Source: Sphingobium sp.
GTDB lineage: Bacteria; Pseudomonadota; Alphaproteobacteria; Sphingomonadales; Sphingomonadaceae
DNA: 61,186 nucleotides
NCBI GenBank assembly: GCA_022652485.1
Contig: JALCRK010000019.1
Location: forward strand, 1-61,186
Direction: 5' to 3'
In this document: piece by piece, positions 8,042 to 17,248 of the stretch
Numbering within the stretch: the stretch's first letter is position 1
Layout: every line of letters starts with the position of its first letter
Program-made: the position numbers and the translations under genes
Notes under the pieces: model-generated
The model's database searches: none
What the model was told of the DNA's origin: nothing
The model's input: the letters and a program-made list of their open reading frames with translations, nothing else

Positions 8042-8344
8042 TTACTTCCTCCGTGTGCCGGTCATCGCCATCGCGCCGAATGCCCCTGCCTGGATCGTGC
8101 CGGTCAGCGTGTCGCCTTCGACGATCGCTTCGCACTCCAGCGTCATCGGCATGGGGATGACCATATCCATCTTCCATGTGAGCATATTGCCATCGACCTT
8201 GCCGTCCTTCACGTCGAGCGAGCCCAATGGACCGGCGTTGGTGCCGTGAAAGCCATCGCCATTGCTGATGACGGTGAAGACGGATGTCTGATCGCCCATC
8301 GGCGTCTTGGTGATGCAATCATAGGCTCCGTCCACAGCGGCCAT
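8042..8344 (-). CDS. Conserved-looking 100-aa protein of unknown function
   Basis: I do not recognise the family. The protein starts MAAVDGAYDCITKTPMGDQ and is made of alternating polar and hydrophobic stretches, with repeated turns (SNGDGF, VKDGKVDGN, VEGDTLTG) that suggest a small beta-barrel or beta-sandwich. No signal peptide or membrane helix is seen. The start is supported by AGGGAGA upstream. Eleven bases separate it from the stop of the M16 peptidase gene and 29 from cytochrome b561, so the three are probably co-transcribed. It ends in TGTRRK. Confidence 0.7.
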   Translation of the reverse strand: MAAVDGAYDCITKTPMGDQTSVFTVISNGDGFHGTNAGPLGSLDVKDGKVDGNMLTWKMDMVIPMPMTLECEAIVEGDTLTGTIQAGAFGAMAMTGTRRK

Positions 8345-8355
8345 CCGTTTTCTCC

Positions 8356-11244
8356 CTATTGCGCGGCGCGCGCCGGGGCGCCCGTCGAGTCGTTTGCTAT
8401 TGGCGATATTTCCACCGGAAGGCCGAGCTTTGCAAGCTGGGGCATCACGACCGATTTGTCGCCCACCACGACCCAAATCATCCGGTTGGGATCGATCGCG
8501 GCACGGGCCGCGGCATCGAGCGCAGGTCCGGTCTGCGCCTTGTAGCGTGCGGCGAGGCCTTCGACATAGTCGAACGGCCGACCGAGCAGGGCGTCGCGCT
8601 GCATCTGGGAAAGCACCGCGCCCGAGGTTTCATATCCGCCCGGCAGCTCGCGGATCGAGCCGTTGACGGTGCGCTCCAGCTCCTCTGCCGTGATGCCCTT
8701 GGGGCCGAGGAAATCGGATATGTCCTGACGGATCGCGGCGATGCTGTCGCCGGTCTTGTCCGCCTGCACCGGCGCGACGACGATATAGGCGACATTCTGC
8801 TCGTTGCGATCGACCAGCGACCATGCCCCATAGGACCAGCCTCGGGTCTCGCGCAGATCGACATTGATGCGCGCCAACATGCCGCCGCCGAGGATATCGT
8901 TGGCGGCAATGAGATCGAGCATGTCGTCGCTGCCCTTGCCCTTCAGGACCATGCCGGCGTAAATCATCGACTGCGGCGACTGCGGCCTGTCGACGAGGAT
9001 GATACGCGGCGAAGGGATAGGGACAGTCGCGCCGAAATTCTTACGCCCCGGCATGTCGCGCGTCATCGGCCATGCGCCGAAGCGAGCCTCAAGCTGGGCC
9101 GTGAGATCGGCAAGGCTGATGTCCCCCACGGCAAAGATTTCCGCCGTATCCGCCCTCAGCCATTGGCGGTGGAAGGCGGCAAGATCGTCGCGCGTGAGCC
9201 TGACGACCGCGGCGGGGTCGCCGGTTCCGCTGCTGCCGATGCCATAGGGATGATCCTTGCCATAAAGTGCCGGGAAGAAGGCCCGGCGCGCGAGTCCGCG
9301 TGGGTCGGTATTCTCTTGCGCGATGCCCGCGAGCAGCCCTGCGCGCACCCGCTCCATCTCTCTGGCGTCGAACGAGGGGTGCAGGATGATGTCGCTCAGG
9401 AGATCAAGTGATGGAGCGAGATTGGGGGTGAGCGCATAGAGCGAGACCGTAGTGCGGTCGAGCGAGGCGCCGGCACTGATATTCGCGCCTAGCCGCTCCT
9501 GCGCTTCCGCGATCTGGATGCTGTTGCGGCTCGCCGTTCCCTCTTTCAGCATCGCGAGCGTGAACGCCTGCGTGCCTTGCGCGCTGGCGGGGTCGGCGGC
9601 CTTGCCCGCATTGAACGAGACGGTGAGGCGCAGCGTGGGCAGGTTGGAGCGCCGGGCGAGGTGAACCTTGATCCCGTTCGAGAGCGTTGCGGTTTCCACC
9701 GTGGGGAAATCGACATTGGCGAACGTACCGACAGGCGGCAGCTTGCTGCGATCGAGCGCGGATGCGGGCGAGAGCGTCATGGGCTGCTCACCTTCCGCCA
9801 CGAAATGCGCGGGTGCGTTCACGCCGCCGGAGCGCGCACCGGCAGGCTTTGCGGTAGCGCCGCCTTCCTCATAGGCATCTCGCTCGCCGGGCACCACGGA
9901 AAGCGCGAATACCGGGCGGGTCAGCCATTTGCCCATTGCCACGCGCACCTTTTCCGGGGTGGCGGCAGCGATTTCGGCGAGTTCCTTTTTGTAATGGCCC
10001 GGATCGTTAGAATAGAGCAGCCCCTGGCCCAGCATCGCCGCCTTGCCGCCGCTGTCGCCTACCTGCTCCAGCCCCCCGATGCGCGCGGATACATCGCTGA
10101 TCGCCACGCGCTGCACCTCGTCCGCCGTCGGGCCTTTGGCGATATAGTCGGCGAGGATTTCGTCGAGACGTTTTGAGACGACGGCCGGGTCGACCCCCGG
10201 CCTTACATCCGCCGTCACTTCGAAAAAGCCGAGCTGCGAGAGCTGCTGCACCTGCGCCGTGACCGAGACGGCGAGTTGCTCGCCTTTGACCAGCTGATTG
10301 TCCAGCCGCGAAGAGGCGAGGCCGCCCAGCACATGCGCGCCGATCGCGAGCGGTGTCGCATCCGAGTCATTGAGGCCGGGCACCGTCCACCAGCGGTAGA
10401 GCCGTGTGGTGGCGACGCGATCCTTCAATATCTGCTCTTTGCGGGCTGGCAGCGTCGGGATATCGACCTTCACCGGCTGCACCTGCTTGCCGCGCTTGAA
10501 ATCGCCGAAATATTTGGTGACGAGCCGCCTGGCTGTCGCCGCATCGACATCTCCTGCCAGTACCAGCACGGCATTGTTCGGCCCGTAATGATCCGTGAAC
10601 CAGTTGCGGACATCGGTGAGCGTCGCACCGTCCAGATCCTTCATCGAGCCGATAGTGTCATGCCCATAAGGGTGATCGGGAGGCAGCAATCCCGCTATCT
10701 GAGCGTAATCGACCATGCCATAGGGCTGGTTGTCGCCCTCGCGCTTTTCGTTCTGCACCACGCCGCGCTGGGCATCGAGCTTGGCCTGATCGACCGCGCC
10801 CAGAAGATAGCCCATGCGGTCGCTTTCCATGAACAGCGCGGTTTCCAACGCGCCGGTCGGCACAGTCGCGAAATAATTGGTGCGGTCGAACCATGTGTTG
10901 CCGTTGAGGTCGGTTGCGCCGATCTGCTGCATCGGTGTGAAATAATCGCCCGGCGCATGTTCGGAGCCATAGAACATCAGATGCTCGAACAGATGGGCAA
11001 AGCCGGTCTTGCCGGCAGGCTCATGCTTCGAGCCGACTCCATACCAGATCGAGACAGCCACGATCGGCGCCTTGCGATCGGTATGAACGATGACGCGCAG
11101 GCCGTTTTTGAGTGTGAACTGGGAATAGGGGATGTTGACTTGGCTGACGAGCGTGGAGGCGGGCACCTGCGCGGAACCGGGCGTGGGGCAGAAGGCGAGG
11201 GCTAAGACGCAGAACAATGCGGTCAGAGATCGGAAAGAGGGCAT
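8356..11244 (-). CDS. Exported M16 family zinc metallopeptidase (two-domain)
   Basis: A 962-aa pitrilysin/insulinase-type peptidase. The inverted zinc motif HLFEH is at residues 84-88, with the further ligand glutamate in VVQNEKREG. A second, catalytically silent M16 half begins around residue 500 (VETATLSNGIKVHLARR), the standard two-half clam-shell. The chosen start gives a clear signal peptide (MPSFRSLTALFCVLALAF, cleavage near GSA-Q), so it acts in the periplasm. A start 14 codons upstream would spoil that signal. It is first in a group with the 100-aa protein and cytochrome b561. The substrate is unknown. Confidence 0.92.
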   Translation of the reverse strand: MPSFRSLTALFCVLALAFCPTPGSAQVPASTLVSQVNIPYSQFTLKNGLRVIVHTDRKAPIVAVSIWYGVGSKHEPAGKTGFAHLFEHLMFYGSEHAPGDYFTPMQQIGATDLNGNTWFDRTNYFATVPTGALETALFMESDRMGYLLGAVDQAKLDAQRGVVQNEKREGDNQPYGMVDYAQIAGLLPPDHPYGHDTIGSMKDLDGATLTDVRNWFTDHYGPNNAVLVLAGDVDAATARRLVTKYFGDFKRGKQVQPVKVDIPTLPARKEQILKDRVATTRLYRWWTVPGLNDSDATPLAIGAHVLGGLASSRLDNQLVKGEQLAVSVTAQVQQLSQLGFFEVTADVRPGVDPAVVSKRLDEILADYIAKGPTADEVQRVAISDVSARIGGLEQVGDSGGKAAMLGQGLLYSNDPGHYKKELAEIAAATPEKVRVAMGKWLTRPVFALSVVPGERDAYEEGGATAKPAGARSGGVNAPAHFVAEGEQPMTLSPASALDRSKLPPVGTFANVDFPTVETATLSNGIKVHLARRSNLPTLRLTVSFNAGKAADPASAQGTQAFTLAMLKEGTASRNSIQIAEAQERLGANISAGASLDRTTVSLYALTPNLAPSLDLLSDIILHPSFDAREMERVRAGLLAGIAQENTDPRGLARRAFFPALYGKDHPYGIGSSGTGDPAAVVRLTRDDLAAFHRQWLRADTAEIFAVGDISLADLTAQLEARFGAWPMTRDMPGRKNFGATVPIPSPRIILVDRPQSPQSMIYAGMVLKGKGSDDMLDLIAANDILGGGMLARINVDLRETRGWSYGAWSLVDRNEQNVAYIVVAPVQADKTGDSIAAIRQDISDFLGPKGITAEELERTVNGSIRELPGGYETSGAVLSQMQRDALLGRPFDYVEGLAARYKAQTGPALDAAARAAIDPNRMIWVVVGDKSVVMPQLAKLGLPVEISPIANDSTGAPARAAQ

Positions 11245-11340
11245 CAAAAGGCTTTCAACTGAAACTGCTGAGGCGAGCATACGCATCAGCGCGACGGTCG
11301 CAACATGCTTCGCGCGGGGTTGATGAAGGGAAGATGAATA

Positions 11341-11793
11341 TCAGCTGCCTGCGCGCATCGCATCGGCGGCGGCGCAGGCGAGCAGATCGGCCCGCTCGTT
11401 CTCCGGGTGGCCGTTATGGCCCTTCACCCAGTGCCACTCGACAGTGTGGGGCGCTGTGGCGGCGACCAGCGCCTGCCAGAGGTCGGCGTTCTTGACCGGC
11501 TTTTTATCGGCCGTTTTCCATCCGTTGCGTTGCCAGCCGTGGACCCATTTGGTGATGCCGTCGCGCACATAGACGCTGTCGGTCGTCAGAATGACATGGC
11601 AGGGGCGCTTTAATGCCTTCAGTGCTTCGAGCGCGGCCATCATCTCCATGCGGTTGTTGGTGGTGAGCGCCTCGCCGCCTGACAGTTCCTTCTCGTGGCT
11701 GCCGGAGCGGATGACCGCGCCCCAGCCGCCGGGGCCGGGGTTTCCCTTGCAGGCTCCATCGGTGAAGATTTCGACACGGGTTAGGGTGGTCAT
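11341..11793 (-). CDS. rnhA: Ribonuclease HI
   Basis: A 150-aa RNase HI that cuts the RNA strand of RNA-DNA hybrids. The catalytic carboxylates are in [30 protein letters not shown] and ENERADLLA, matching the D-E-D-D set of the family, and the substrate-handling region [12 protein letters not shown] is intact. The ATG overlaps the thrB stop by four bases (ATGA), so it is the last gene of an ispH-thrB-rnhA operon. This gene order is common in alphaproteobacteria. Confidence 0.97.
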   Translation of the reverse strand: MTTLTRVEIFTDGACKGNPGPGGWGAVIRSGSHEKELSGGEALTTNNRMEMMAALEALKALKRPCHVILTTDSVYVRDGITKWVHGWQRNGWKTADKKPVKNADLWQALVAATAPHTVEWHWVKGHNGHPENERADLLACAAADAMRAGS

Positions 11794-12767
11794 GCGGCGG
11801 CAAGATCCGCGGCGGAAGCGGTTGCGTAAAAATCCAGGCGTCTCAGATAGGCGAGCGGATCCTTGCGCGTGACCATCGCGTCCGGCGGGGTGTTGATCCA
11901 GTCATAGGCACGGGTGAGGAGGAAGCGCAGCGCGGCGCCCCGGCAGAGGACGGGGAAGGCCGCGCGCTCGGCTTCGGAGAGGCCGTGCGTCTCAGTATAA
12001 CCCCTGACCAACGCCGCGCCGCGATCCGCATGATAGGTCGCGCCATCCACCGAGAAGCACCATGCGCCATGCGTCACCGCGAGATCATAGGCGCGGATGT
12101 CCGTGCAGCTGAAATAGAAGTCGATGAGGCCGGTGACGGTGTCGCCGTTCATCAGTACATTATCGGGGAACAGGTCCGCATGGATGACACTGCGCTCAAG
12201 ATCCGTGGGCCAGTGGGCATCGAGGAAGGCAAGCTCCTCCGCCAGCCGCGCGGCAAGACCGGGCTGGATGTCATCGAGATGATCGCCGCATTTCGCCGCG
12301 AGATCGTGCCAGCCCGCGAGATCGAGCGTGTTGCGCCGTTCGCCCGCGAAGCCGCGCGCGGCAATGTGCAGCTCGCCCAGCGCCCTCCCGGCGGAGAGCG
12401 ATTGCGCGGGAGTCGGCTCGGTAACGGAAATGCCGGAGAGGAACTCGATCAGGCAGGCGGGCCGCCCGGCAAGTTGCTGGAGCTTGCGCCCGTCCCGGTC
12501 GGCTATGAAGCGCGGCACCTTGCAGCCGTTGAGCGAGAGATGATCGAGCAGATCCATGAAGAAGGGCAGATCGGCTTCATCGACGCGCTTTTCATAGAGG
12601 GTGAGGATGAAGCGTTCGGCCTCGCCATCCGGGCGGCGGGTTTCCAGCATGTAGTTACTGTTCTCGACGCCCTCGGCAATGCCCTTGGCCGATACCAGCG
12701 CGCCGGTGTCATAGCGGGTGAGGAACTGCGCCATCTCTTCCGCAGGCACATGCGTATATACGGCCAT
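11790..12767 (-). CDS. thrB: Homoserine kinase (ThrB, aminoglycoside-phosphotransferase fold)
   Basis: Phosphorylates homoserine in threonine biosynthesis. The 325-aa protein has the kinase-like motif [11 protein letters not shown] (residues 196-206) and the metal-binding LIDF (D216). This places it in the alphaproteobacterial ThrB family, which has the aminoglycoside-kinase fold rather than the GHMP fold of E. coli ThrB. The start [12 protein letters not shown] is typical and its ATG overlaps the ispH stop by one base. Longer in-frame upstream sequence lies entirely inside ispH and is not counted. Confidence 0.94.
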   Translation of the reverse strand: MAVYTHVPAEEMAQFLTRYDTGALVSAKGIAEGVENSNYMLETRRPDGEAERFILTLYEKRVDEADLPFFMDLLDHLSLNGCKVPRFIADRDGRKLQQLAGRPACLIEFLSGISVTEPTPAQSLSAGRALGELHIAARGFAGERRNTLDLAGWHDLAAKCGDHLDDIQPGLAARLAEELAFLDAHWPTDLERSVIHADLFPDNVLMNGDTVTGLIDFYFSCTDIRAYDLAVTHGAWCFSVDGATYHADRGAALVRGYTETHGLSEAERAAFPVLCRGAALRFLLTRAYDWINTPPDAMVTRKDPLAYLRRLDFYATASAADLAAA

Positions 12768-13726
12768 CAGACTGTTTCCAGACCCTTGGGCAGCTTGAAT
12801 GCCATGCGCTCCTGCGCGGCTTCGACCATGCGTTCCGACACCGCGAAGCGCGCGGCGAGGGTGTCCACCACCTCGCGCACCAGTACCTCCGGGGCCGAGG
12901 CGCCTGCCGTGATGCCCAGTGTCCTGACGCCCTCCAGCCAGCCAAAATCGATATCGGTTCCACGCTGGATCAGTTGCGCCTTGGCGCCTGCCCGTTCGGC
13001 GCATTCCACGAGGCGCAGCGAGTTGGAGCTGTTGGGCGCGCCGATGACGAATACCGCGTCGCACTCCTGCGCCATCGCTTTCACCGCCGCCTGCCGGTTG
13101 GAGGTGGCGTAGCAGATGTCCTCGCCCTTGGGGGCGACAATGGCGGGAAAGCGCGCTTCGAGAATCGCGATGATCGCGGCGGTGTCGTCGACGGACAGCG
13201 TCGTCTGCGTCAGATAGGCGATATTGGCGGGATCGGCGGGCTGGATCGCGCGGGCGTCCGCCTCCGTCTCGATCAAGGTCATCACGCCATCCGGCACCTG
13301 GCCGAATGTACCGATCACCTCCGGGTGGCCCTTGTGGCCGATGAAGAGAATGTGCCGCCCGGCCTGCACCTGCCGCTCCGCCTGCCGGTGCACCTTGGAG
13401 ACGAGCGGGCAGGTGGCGTCGAGATAATCGAGCCCGCGATCTTCGGCCTCGGCCGGCACCGCCTTCGGCACGCCATGCGCGGAGAACACTACCGGCACGC
13501 CATCCGGCACCTCGTCCAGCTCCTCGACGAAGATCGCGCCCTTGGCCTTGAGGCTGTCCACCACATATTTGTTGTGGACGATTTCATGCCGCACATAGAC
13601 CGGCGGGCCATATTTCTCCAGCGCGCGTTCGACGATGATGATGGCGCGATCCACCCCCGCGCAAAAGCCGCGCGGGGCCGCGATCAGCAGGTCAAGCGCG
13701 GGGCGTATCTGTTCGGCTGCGGTCAT
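12767..13726 (-). CDS. ispH: 4-hydroxy-3-methylbut-2-enyl diphosphate reductase (IspH)
   Basis: Last enzyme of the MEP isoprenoid pathway, an Fe-S enzyme yielding IPP and DMAPP. The three cluster cysteines are C22 ([10 protein letters not shown]), C106 (DATCPLV) and C205 ([10 protein letters not shown]). The substrate-site histidines are in EIVHN, FSAHGV and HKGHPE. The start at [11 protein letters not shown] gives 319 aa, the usual size; 54 codons of open frame upstream have no homology. It is a client of the SUF system encoded earlier in the window. It is divergent from a lipoprotein gene across a 125-bp spacer that probably holds both promoters. Confidence 0.97.
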   Translation of the reverse strand: MTAAEQIRPALDLLIAAPRGFCAGVDRAIIIVERALEKYGPPVYVRHEIVHNKYVVDSLKAKGAIFVEELDEVPDGVPVVFSAHGVPKAVPAEAEDRGLDYLDATCPLVSKVHRQAERQVQAGRHILFIGHKGHPEVIGTFGQVPDGVMTLIETEADARAIQPADPANIAYLTQTTLSVDDTAAIIAILEARFPAIVAPKGEDICYATSNRQAAVKAMAQECDAVFVIGAPNSSNSLRLVECAERAGAKAQLIQRGTDIDFGWLEGVRTLGITAGASAPEVLVREVVDTLAARFAVSERMVEAAQERMAFKLPKGLETV

Positions 13727-13851
13727 AGCTGTTGCCTGTAGGCAGGATTTCCCGCCAAGGCTAGAGGCAGGATGAGCGGCTGATGCTGTTTGTGTTGCGC
13801 CGCCTGCGCCGGGTCGATAAGAAGCCGGATCGAACCATGTAGGGAATATCC

Positions 13852-14508
13852 GTGACACCAGCCCGTTCCATGCTACCCAAGGCTTCACTCGCCGTTTTGG
13901 CTCTGCTTGCGCTGGGAGCGTGCGCGAAGAAGGGCGATCTAGACGAAACCGGCGGCATCGTGGCGGTGCGGAGTTCCTGCCCCGTTGCGGCGATTCCGGC
14001 GCAGACCGGGGACGTGACGCTGTTCAACCCCGCGGGCAGCACGGACGCGAACGCGATCGACGTGGTGGCGAGTATGACCAACCTGCGCTCAACCTGCTCC
14101 GAGAGTGGCGATAACTACGTCACCGAAGCGACGTTCGACGTGCTCGCTTCCCGGCGCGATGCCTCTGTCGCGCGGGATGTTGATCTGCCCTATTTCTCGG
14201 TCGTGGTGCGTGGCGGCAACGCGGTGATCGCCAAGCGGGTCGGCACGGTGCGGGTGAGCTTCGCGGCTGGGCAGTATCGCGCGCAGGCGTCCGCCAAGGC
14301 CGCATCCTATGTCGACCGCGCGCAGGCGACGCTGCCGGATGCTATCCAGCGCAAGATCTCCCAGAAGCGCAAGTCGGGCGAGGAAGACGCGGCGATCGAT
14401 CCGTTCACCCTGCCCGAGGTCAAGGCGGCGTTGCAGCGAACCAGCTTCGAGCTGCTCATTGGCTTCAACCTGACGCCGGAACAGTTCAAATATAACGCAA
14501 CGCGGTAA
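13852..14508 (+). CDS. Predicted lipoprotein of unknown function
   Basis: A 218-aa protein with a lipoprotein signal: hydrophobic LAVLALLAL followed by the lipobox LGAC, which puts the acylated cysteine near residue 24. The GTG start is chosen because AGGGAA lies six bases upstream; an ATG six codons later (MLPKASLAV) is an alternative and also keeps the signal. The mature part has a predicted beta-rich centre and a basic helical segment ([11 protein letters not shown]) before a C-terminus ending [11 protein letters not shown] recognise no named domain. It is divergent from ispH and followed by a repeat element and argS. Confidence 0.8.
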   Translation: MTPARSMLPKASLAVLALLALGACAKKGDLDETGGIVAVRSSCPVAAIPAQTGDVTLFNPAGSTDANAIDVVASMTNLRSTCSESGDNYVTEATFDVLASRRDASVARDVDLPYFSVVVRGGNAVIAKRVGTVRVSFAAGQYRAQASAKAASYVDRAQATLPDAIQRKISQKRKSGEEDAAIDPFTLPEVKAALQRTSFELLIGFNLTPEQFKYNATR

Positions 14509-14520
14509 TATCCCGCTTCC

Positions 14521-14627
14521 GTCACCCTGAACTTGTTTCAGGGTTCATTTCTCCGCTAAGTGCGGCGCCAAGAGGCATGATGGATGCTGACCCGAAGGGC
14601 GACGTAGTCAACCGAGTTCAGCATGAC
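14521..14627. repeat. Long imperfect palindrome upstream of argS
   Basis: CCCTGAA (14525-14531) pairs with TTCAGGG (14537-14543), and the outer arms GTCACCCTGAACT (14521-14533) and AGTTCAGCATGAC (14615-14627) are near-perfect reverse complements. The style matches a dispersed intergenic repeat seen in sphingomonads, from general knowledge. It lies between the lipoprotein stop and the GTG of argS, where it could end or process the upstream transcript. Confidence 0.65.
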
Positions 14628-14681
14628 GAAGGAGGCAATCCGGTTGCTTCCTCCATGCACATGACGATGAAGGTTTGAGCT

Positions 14682-16409
14682 GTGACACTGTACGTTCGAT
14701 TCGCCGCCCATATGGATGCGCTGCTGGATGCGATGGTTGCGGCGGGGGATTTGCCGTCCGTCATCAACCGCAAGGCCGTGACGGTCGAGCCGCCGCGAGA
14801 TGCCTCGCACGGCGATCTCGCCACCAATGCCGCGATGGTGCTGGCGAAGGCGGCGGGGACAAACCCGCGTGCGCTCGCGGAGAAGATCGCGGCAAGGCTG
14901 GACGCGCTGGACGAGGTGGCATCCGTCTCCATCGCCGGGCCGGGCTTCCTCAATATGAGCCTGACGCCCGAGACCTGGGCGGCCGAACTCCGCGCCATCG
15001 AGCAGCTCGGCGCGGACTATGGCAGGTCGGACAGTGGCGCGGGCGTTACCGTCAACGTCGAATATGTGTCCGCGAACCCCACCGGGCCGATGCACATGGG
15101 CCATTGCCGGGGCGCGGTGGTGGGCGACGCTCTGGCGACGCTGCTGGAAGCCATCGGCCACAAGGTCATTCGCGAATATTATATCAACGACGCGGGGGGG
15201 CAGGTCGATGTGCTCGCGCGCTCGGTGCATCTGCGCTACCGCGAGGCGTTGGGCGAGGATATCGGCGAGATCCCGGAAGGGCTGTATCCCGGCGCCTATC
15301 TCGTGCCCGTCGGCCACAAGCTCGCCACCCATCATGGAGCCAAGTTCGTCGGGGCTGAAGAGAGCGAATGGCTCGCGCTGTTCCGTGGGCAGGCGGTTGC
15401 GGCGATGATGGACATGATCCGGGACGATCTGGCGCTACTCGGCATCCACCATGACGTGTTTGCCTCGGAAGCGGAGTTGCAGGCGGCGAAGAAGCCCGAA
15501 GCGGCGGAAGCGTGGCTGCGCGCGCGGGATCTGGTCTATGATGGCGTGCTGGAAGCGCCCAAGGGCGAGACACCGGAAGACTGGGAGCCGGTCGAGCTGC
15601 CGTTGTTCCGTTCGTCCCGGTTCGGCGACGATCAGGACCGCCCGATCAAGAAGTCCAACGGCAGCTGGACCTATTTCGGCGCGGATATGGCCTATCATTT
15701 CCAGAAGGCGCAAAGCGCGGATCAGCTCATCGACATCTGGGGCGCGGACCATGCGGGCACGGTGAAGCGCATCCAGGCGGCGGTCGCGGCGCTCACCGAG
15801 GGCAAGGCGCGGTTCGATGTGAAGCTCGTGCAGATGGTGCGCCTGCTGCGTGACGGCGAGCCGGTGAAGATGTCCAAACGGGCCGGCAATTTCGTCACGC
15901 TGGCGGACGTGGTGCGGGAAGTGGGCAAGGATGTGGTCCGCTTCACCATGCTCACCCGCAAGGCTGACGCGCAGATGGACTTCGATTTCGCCAAGGTGGT
16001 GGAGGCGTCGAAGGACAATCCTGTGTTCTACGTGCAATATGCCCACGCCCGGATCGCGTCGCTCGGGCGGCGCGCGGCGGAGGCGGGCGTGGAGCTTCCA
16101 GCGCCCGACCTGTCCCGCCTTGGGACGGAGGAGCTGGCGCTGGTGAAGCTCGCAGCGCAATATCCGCGGATCATCGAGGCCGCCGCGCAGGCGCGTGAGC
16201 CGCACAGAATCGCCTTTTTTCTCGGGGATTTGGCTGCCGCGTTCCACGGCTGGTGGAACATGGGCAACGATGATGCGGCGCGGCGAATAATCGTGGTTAA
16301 CGATCCCGAAACGACGTCTGTGAGGCTTTTCTTGGCACGGCAAATAGGGCAGATTGTGCGCAACGGTCTCGCGCTCATGGGTGTGGAGGCCCTTTCGGAG
16401 ATGCAGTGA
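14682..16409 (+). CDS. argS: Arginyl-tRNA synthetase
   Basis: A class I aminoacyl-tRNA synthetase of 575 aa. The HIGH-type motif is HMGH at 138-141 (after ANPTGPM) and KMSKR is at 396-400. The N-terminal add-1 domain and the C-terminal anticodon-binding region ending LRNGLALMGVEAL-like (here VRNGLALMGVEAL) are present. The start is GTG, with GAAGG about ten bases upstream. The stop TGA is followed immediately by the ATG of the SPOR gene. argS-SPOR-nagZ-scpA is a conserved alphaproteobacterial order. Confidence 0.97.
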   Translation: MTLYVRFAAHMDALLDAMVAAGDLPSVINRKAVTVEPPRDASHGDLATNAAMVLAKAAGTNPRALAEKIAARLDALDEVASVSIAGPGFLNMSLTPETWAAELRAIEQLGADYGRSDSGAGVTVNVEYVSANPTGPMHMGHCRGAVVGDALATLLEAIGHKVIREYYINDAGGQVDVLARSVHLRYREALGEDIGEIPEGLYPGAYLVPVGHKLATHHGAKFVGAEESEWLALFRGQAVAAMMDMIRDDLALLGIHHDVFASEAELQAAKKPEAAEAWLRARDLVYDGVLEAPKGETPEDWEPVELPLFRSSRFGDDQDRPIKKSNGSWTYFGADMAYHFQKAQSADQLIDIWGADHAGTVKRIQAAVAALTEGKARFDVKLVQMVRLLRDGEPVKMSKRAGNFVTLADVVREVGKDVVRFTMLTRKADAQMDFDFAKVVEASKDNPVFYVQYAHARIASLGRRAAEAGVELPAPDLSRLGTEELALVKLAAQYPRIIEAAAQAREPHRIAFFLGDLAAAFHGWWNMGNDDAARRIIVVNDPETTSVRLFLARQIGQIVRNGLALMGVEALSEMQ

Positions 16410-17129
16410 ATGGGGACCAACGGCATGAATGACAGCCTCGCGCTCGATGATGAGGATCGTCTGCCGTGGCTCGAACCCGCCTATGACGATGACGGCGACG
16501 AAGAGGTGTCGCTGCTCCGTCTCGGCGCGCTGATCATCGCCGGTCTCGTTCTCCTCGGGCTGATAGTGGGTGCGGTCTATATCATCCGCAACCGCATGAT
16601 CGAGAAGGCGGAGCCGCAGGTCATCCATGCGCCCGTCAACCCCTACAAGGTGCCGGCTCACAGCGCGGACGCGAAGAAATTCGCAGGCGAGGGCGACGAG
16701 AGCTTCGCCGCAAGCGAAGGAAAAGAGCGCAGCGGCGTCATCGATCCCGACAAAATGCCGGAGATTCCCATCACCAAGACCGCGAGCACCGACCCTGTCG
16801 TGGCACCGATAGCCGCCACGCCGAGGGTCGTCGCTTCCGTTGCGAAGCCCGGTGCGCCATTCGCCAAGGCGGCGACCGCGCCCGCGCCAGCGGCAAAGGG
16901 AGGCAGCGCGATGATCCAGCTCGGCGCCTATGACAGCGAGGCGCTGGCGAAATCGAGCTGGTCGCGGCTTGCGAAGCGGTTCGATTATCTGTCCGCATTG
17001 AGCTACAGCATCCAGCCGGTCACGGTGAACGGAGGTCAGTTCTACCGGCTCCGTGTCGCGACCCCGCAGGCCAACATTTTGTGCGGCAAGCTCAAGGTGG
17101 CGGGCGAGAGCTGCATGGTCGTCAACTGA
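16410..17129 (+). CDS. SPOR-domain membrane protein
   Basis: A 239-aa bitopic membrane protein with an acidic cytoplasmic N-terminus (WLEPAYDDDGDEE), one membrane helix at about 35-59 (LGALIIAGLVLLGLIVGAV), a Pro/Ala/Lys-rich periplasmic linker and a C-terminal SPOR domain from about residue 160 (AMIQLGAYDSEALAKSSW to the end). SPOR domains bind denuded septal glycan strands, so the protein probably localises to division sites. It abuts argS and precedes nagZ, which also acts on peptidoglycan. Its specific role is not known. Confidence 0.88.
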   Translation: MGTNGMNDSLALDDEDRLPWLEPAYDDDGDEEVSLLRLGALIIAGLVLLGLIVGAVYIIRNRMIEKAEPQVIHAPVNPYKVPAHSADAKKFAGEGDESFAASEGKERSGVIDPDKMPEIPITKTASTDPVVAPIAATPRVVASVAKPGAPFAKAATAPAPAAKGGSAMIQLGAYDSEALAKSSWSRLAKRFDYLSALSYSIQPVTVNGGQFYRLRVATPQANILCGKLKVAGESCMVVN

Positions 17130-17154
17130 CGCGCGGATTCCGGCCCAACTCCAT

Positions 17155-17190
17155 CCCCTCCCGCAGGCGGGCTAGTCGCAGCGGGGAGGG
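17155..17190. repeat. Imperfect G/C palindrome between SPOR gene and nagZ
   Basis: CCCCTCCCGC (17155-17164) faces GCGGGGAGGG (17181-17190), complementary apart from a one-base shift. It belongs to the same style as the CCCCTCCC/GGGAGGGG palindromes in sufS, murB-ddl and atpD-atpC. The 119-base spacer holds no other feature that I can see. Confidence 0.5.
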
Positions 17191-17248
17191 CCTGAAATGC
17201 GACAACATATTCGGGCAAAATGTCGGCATTGATCTTTCCTGACGCCGT

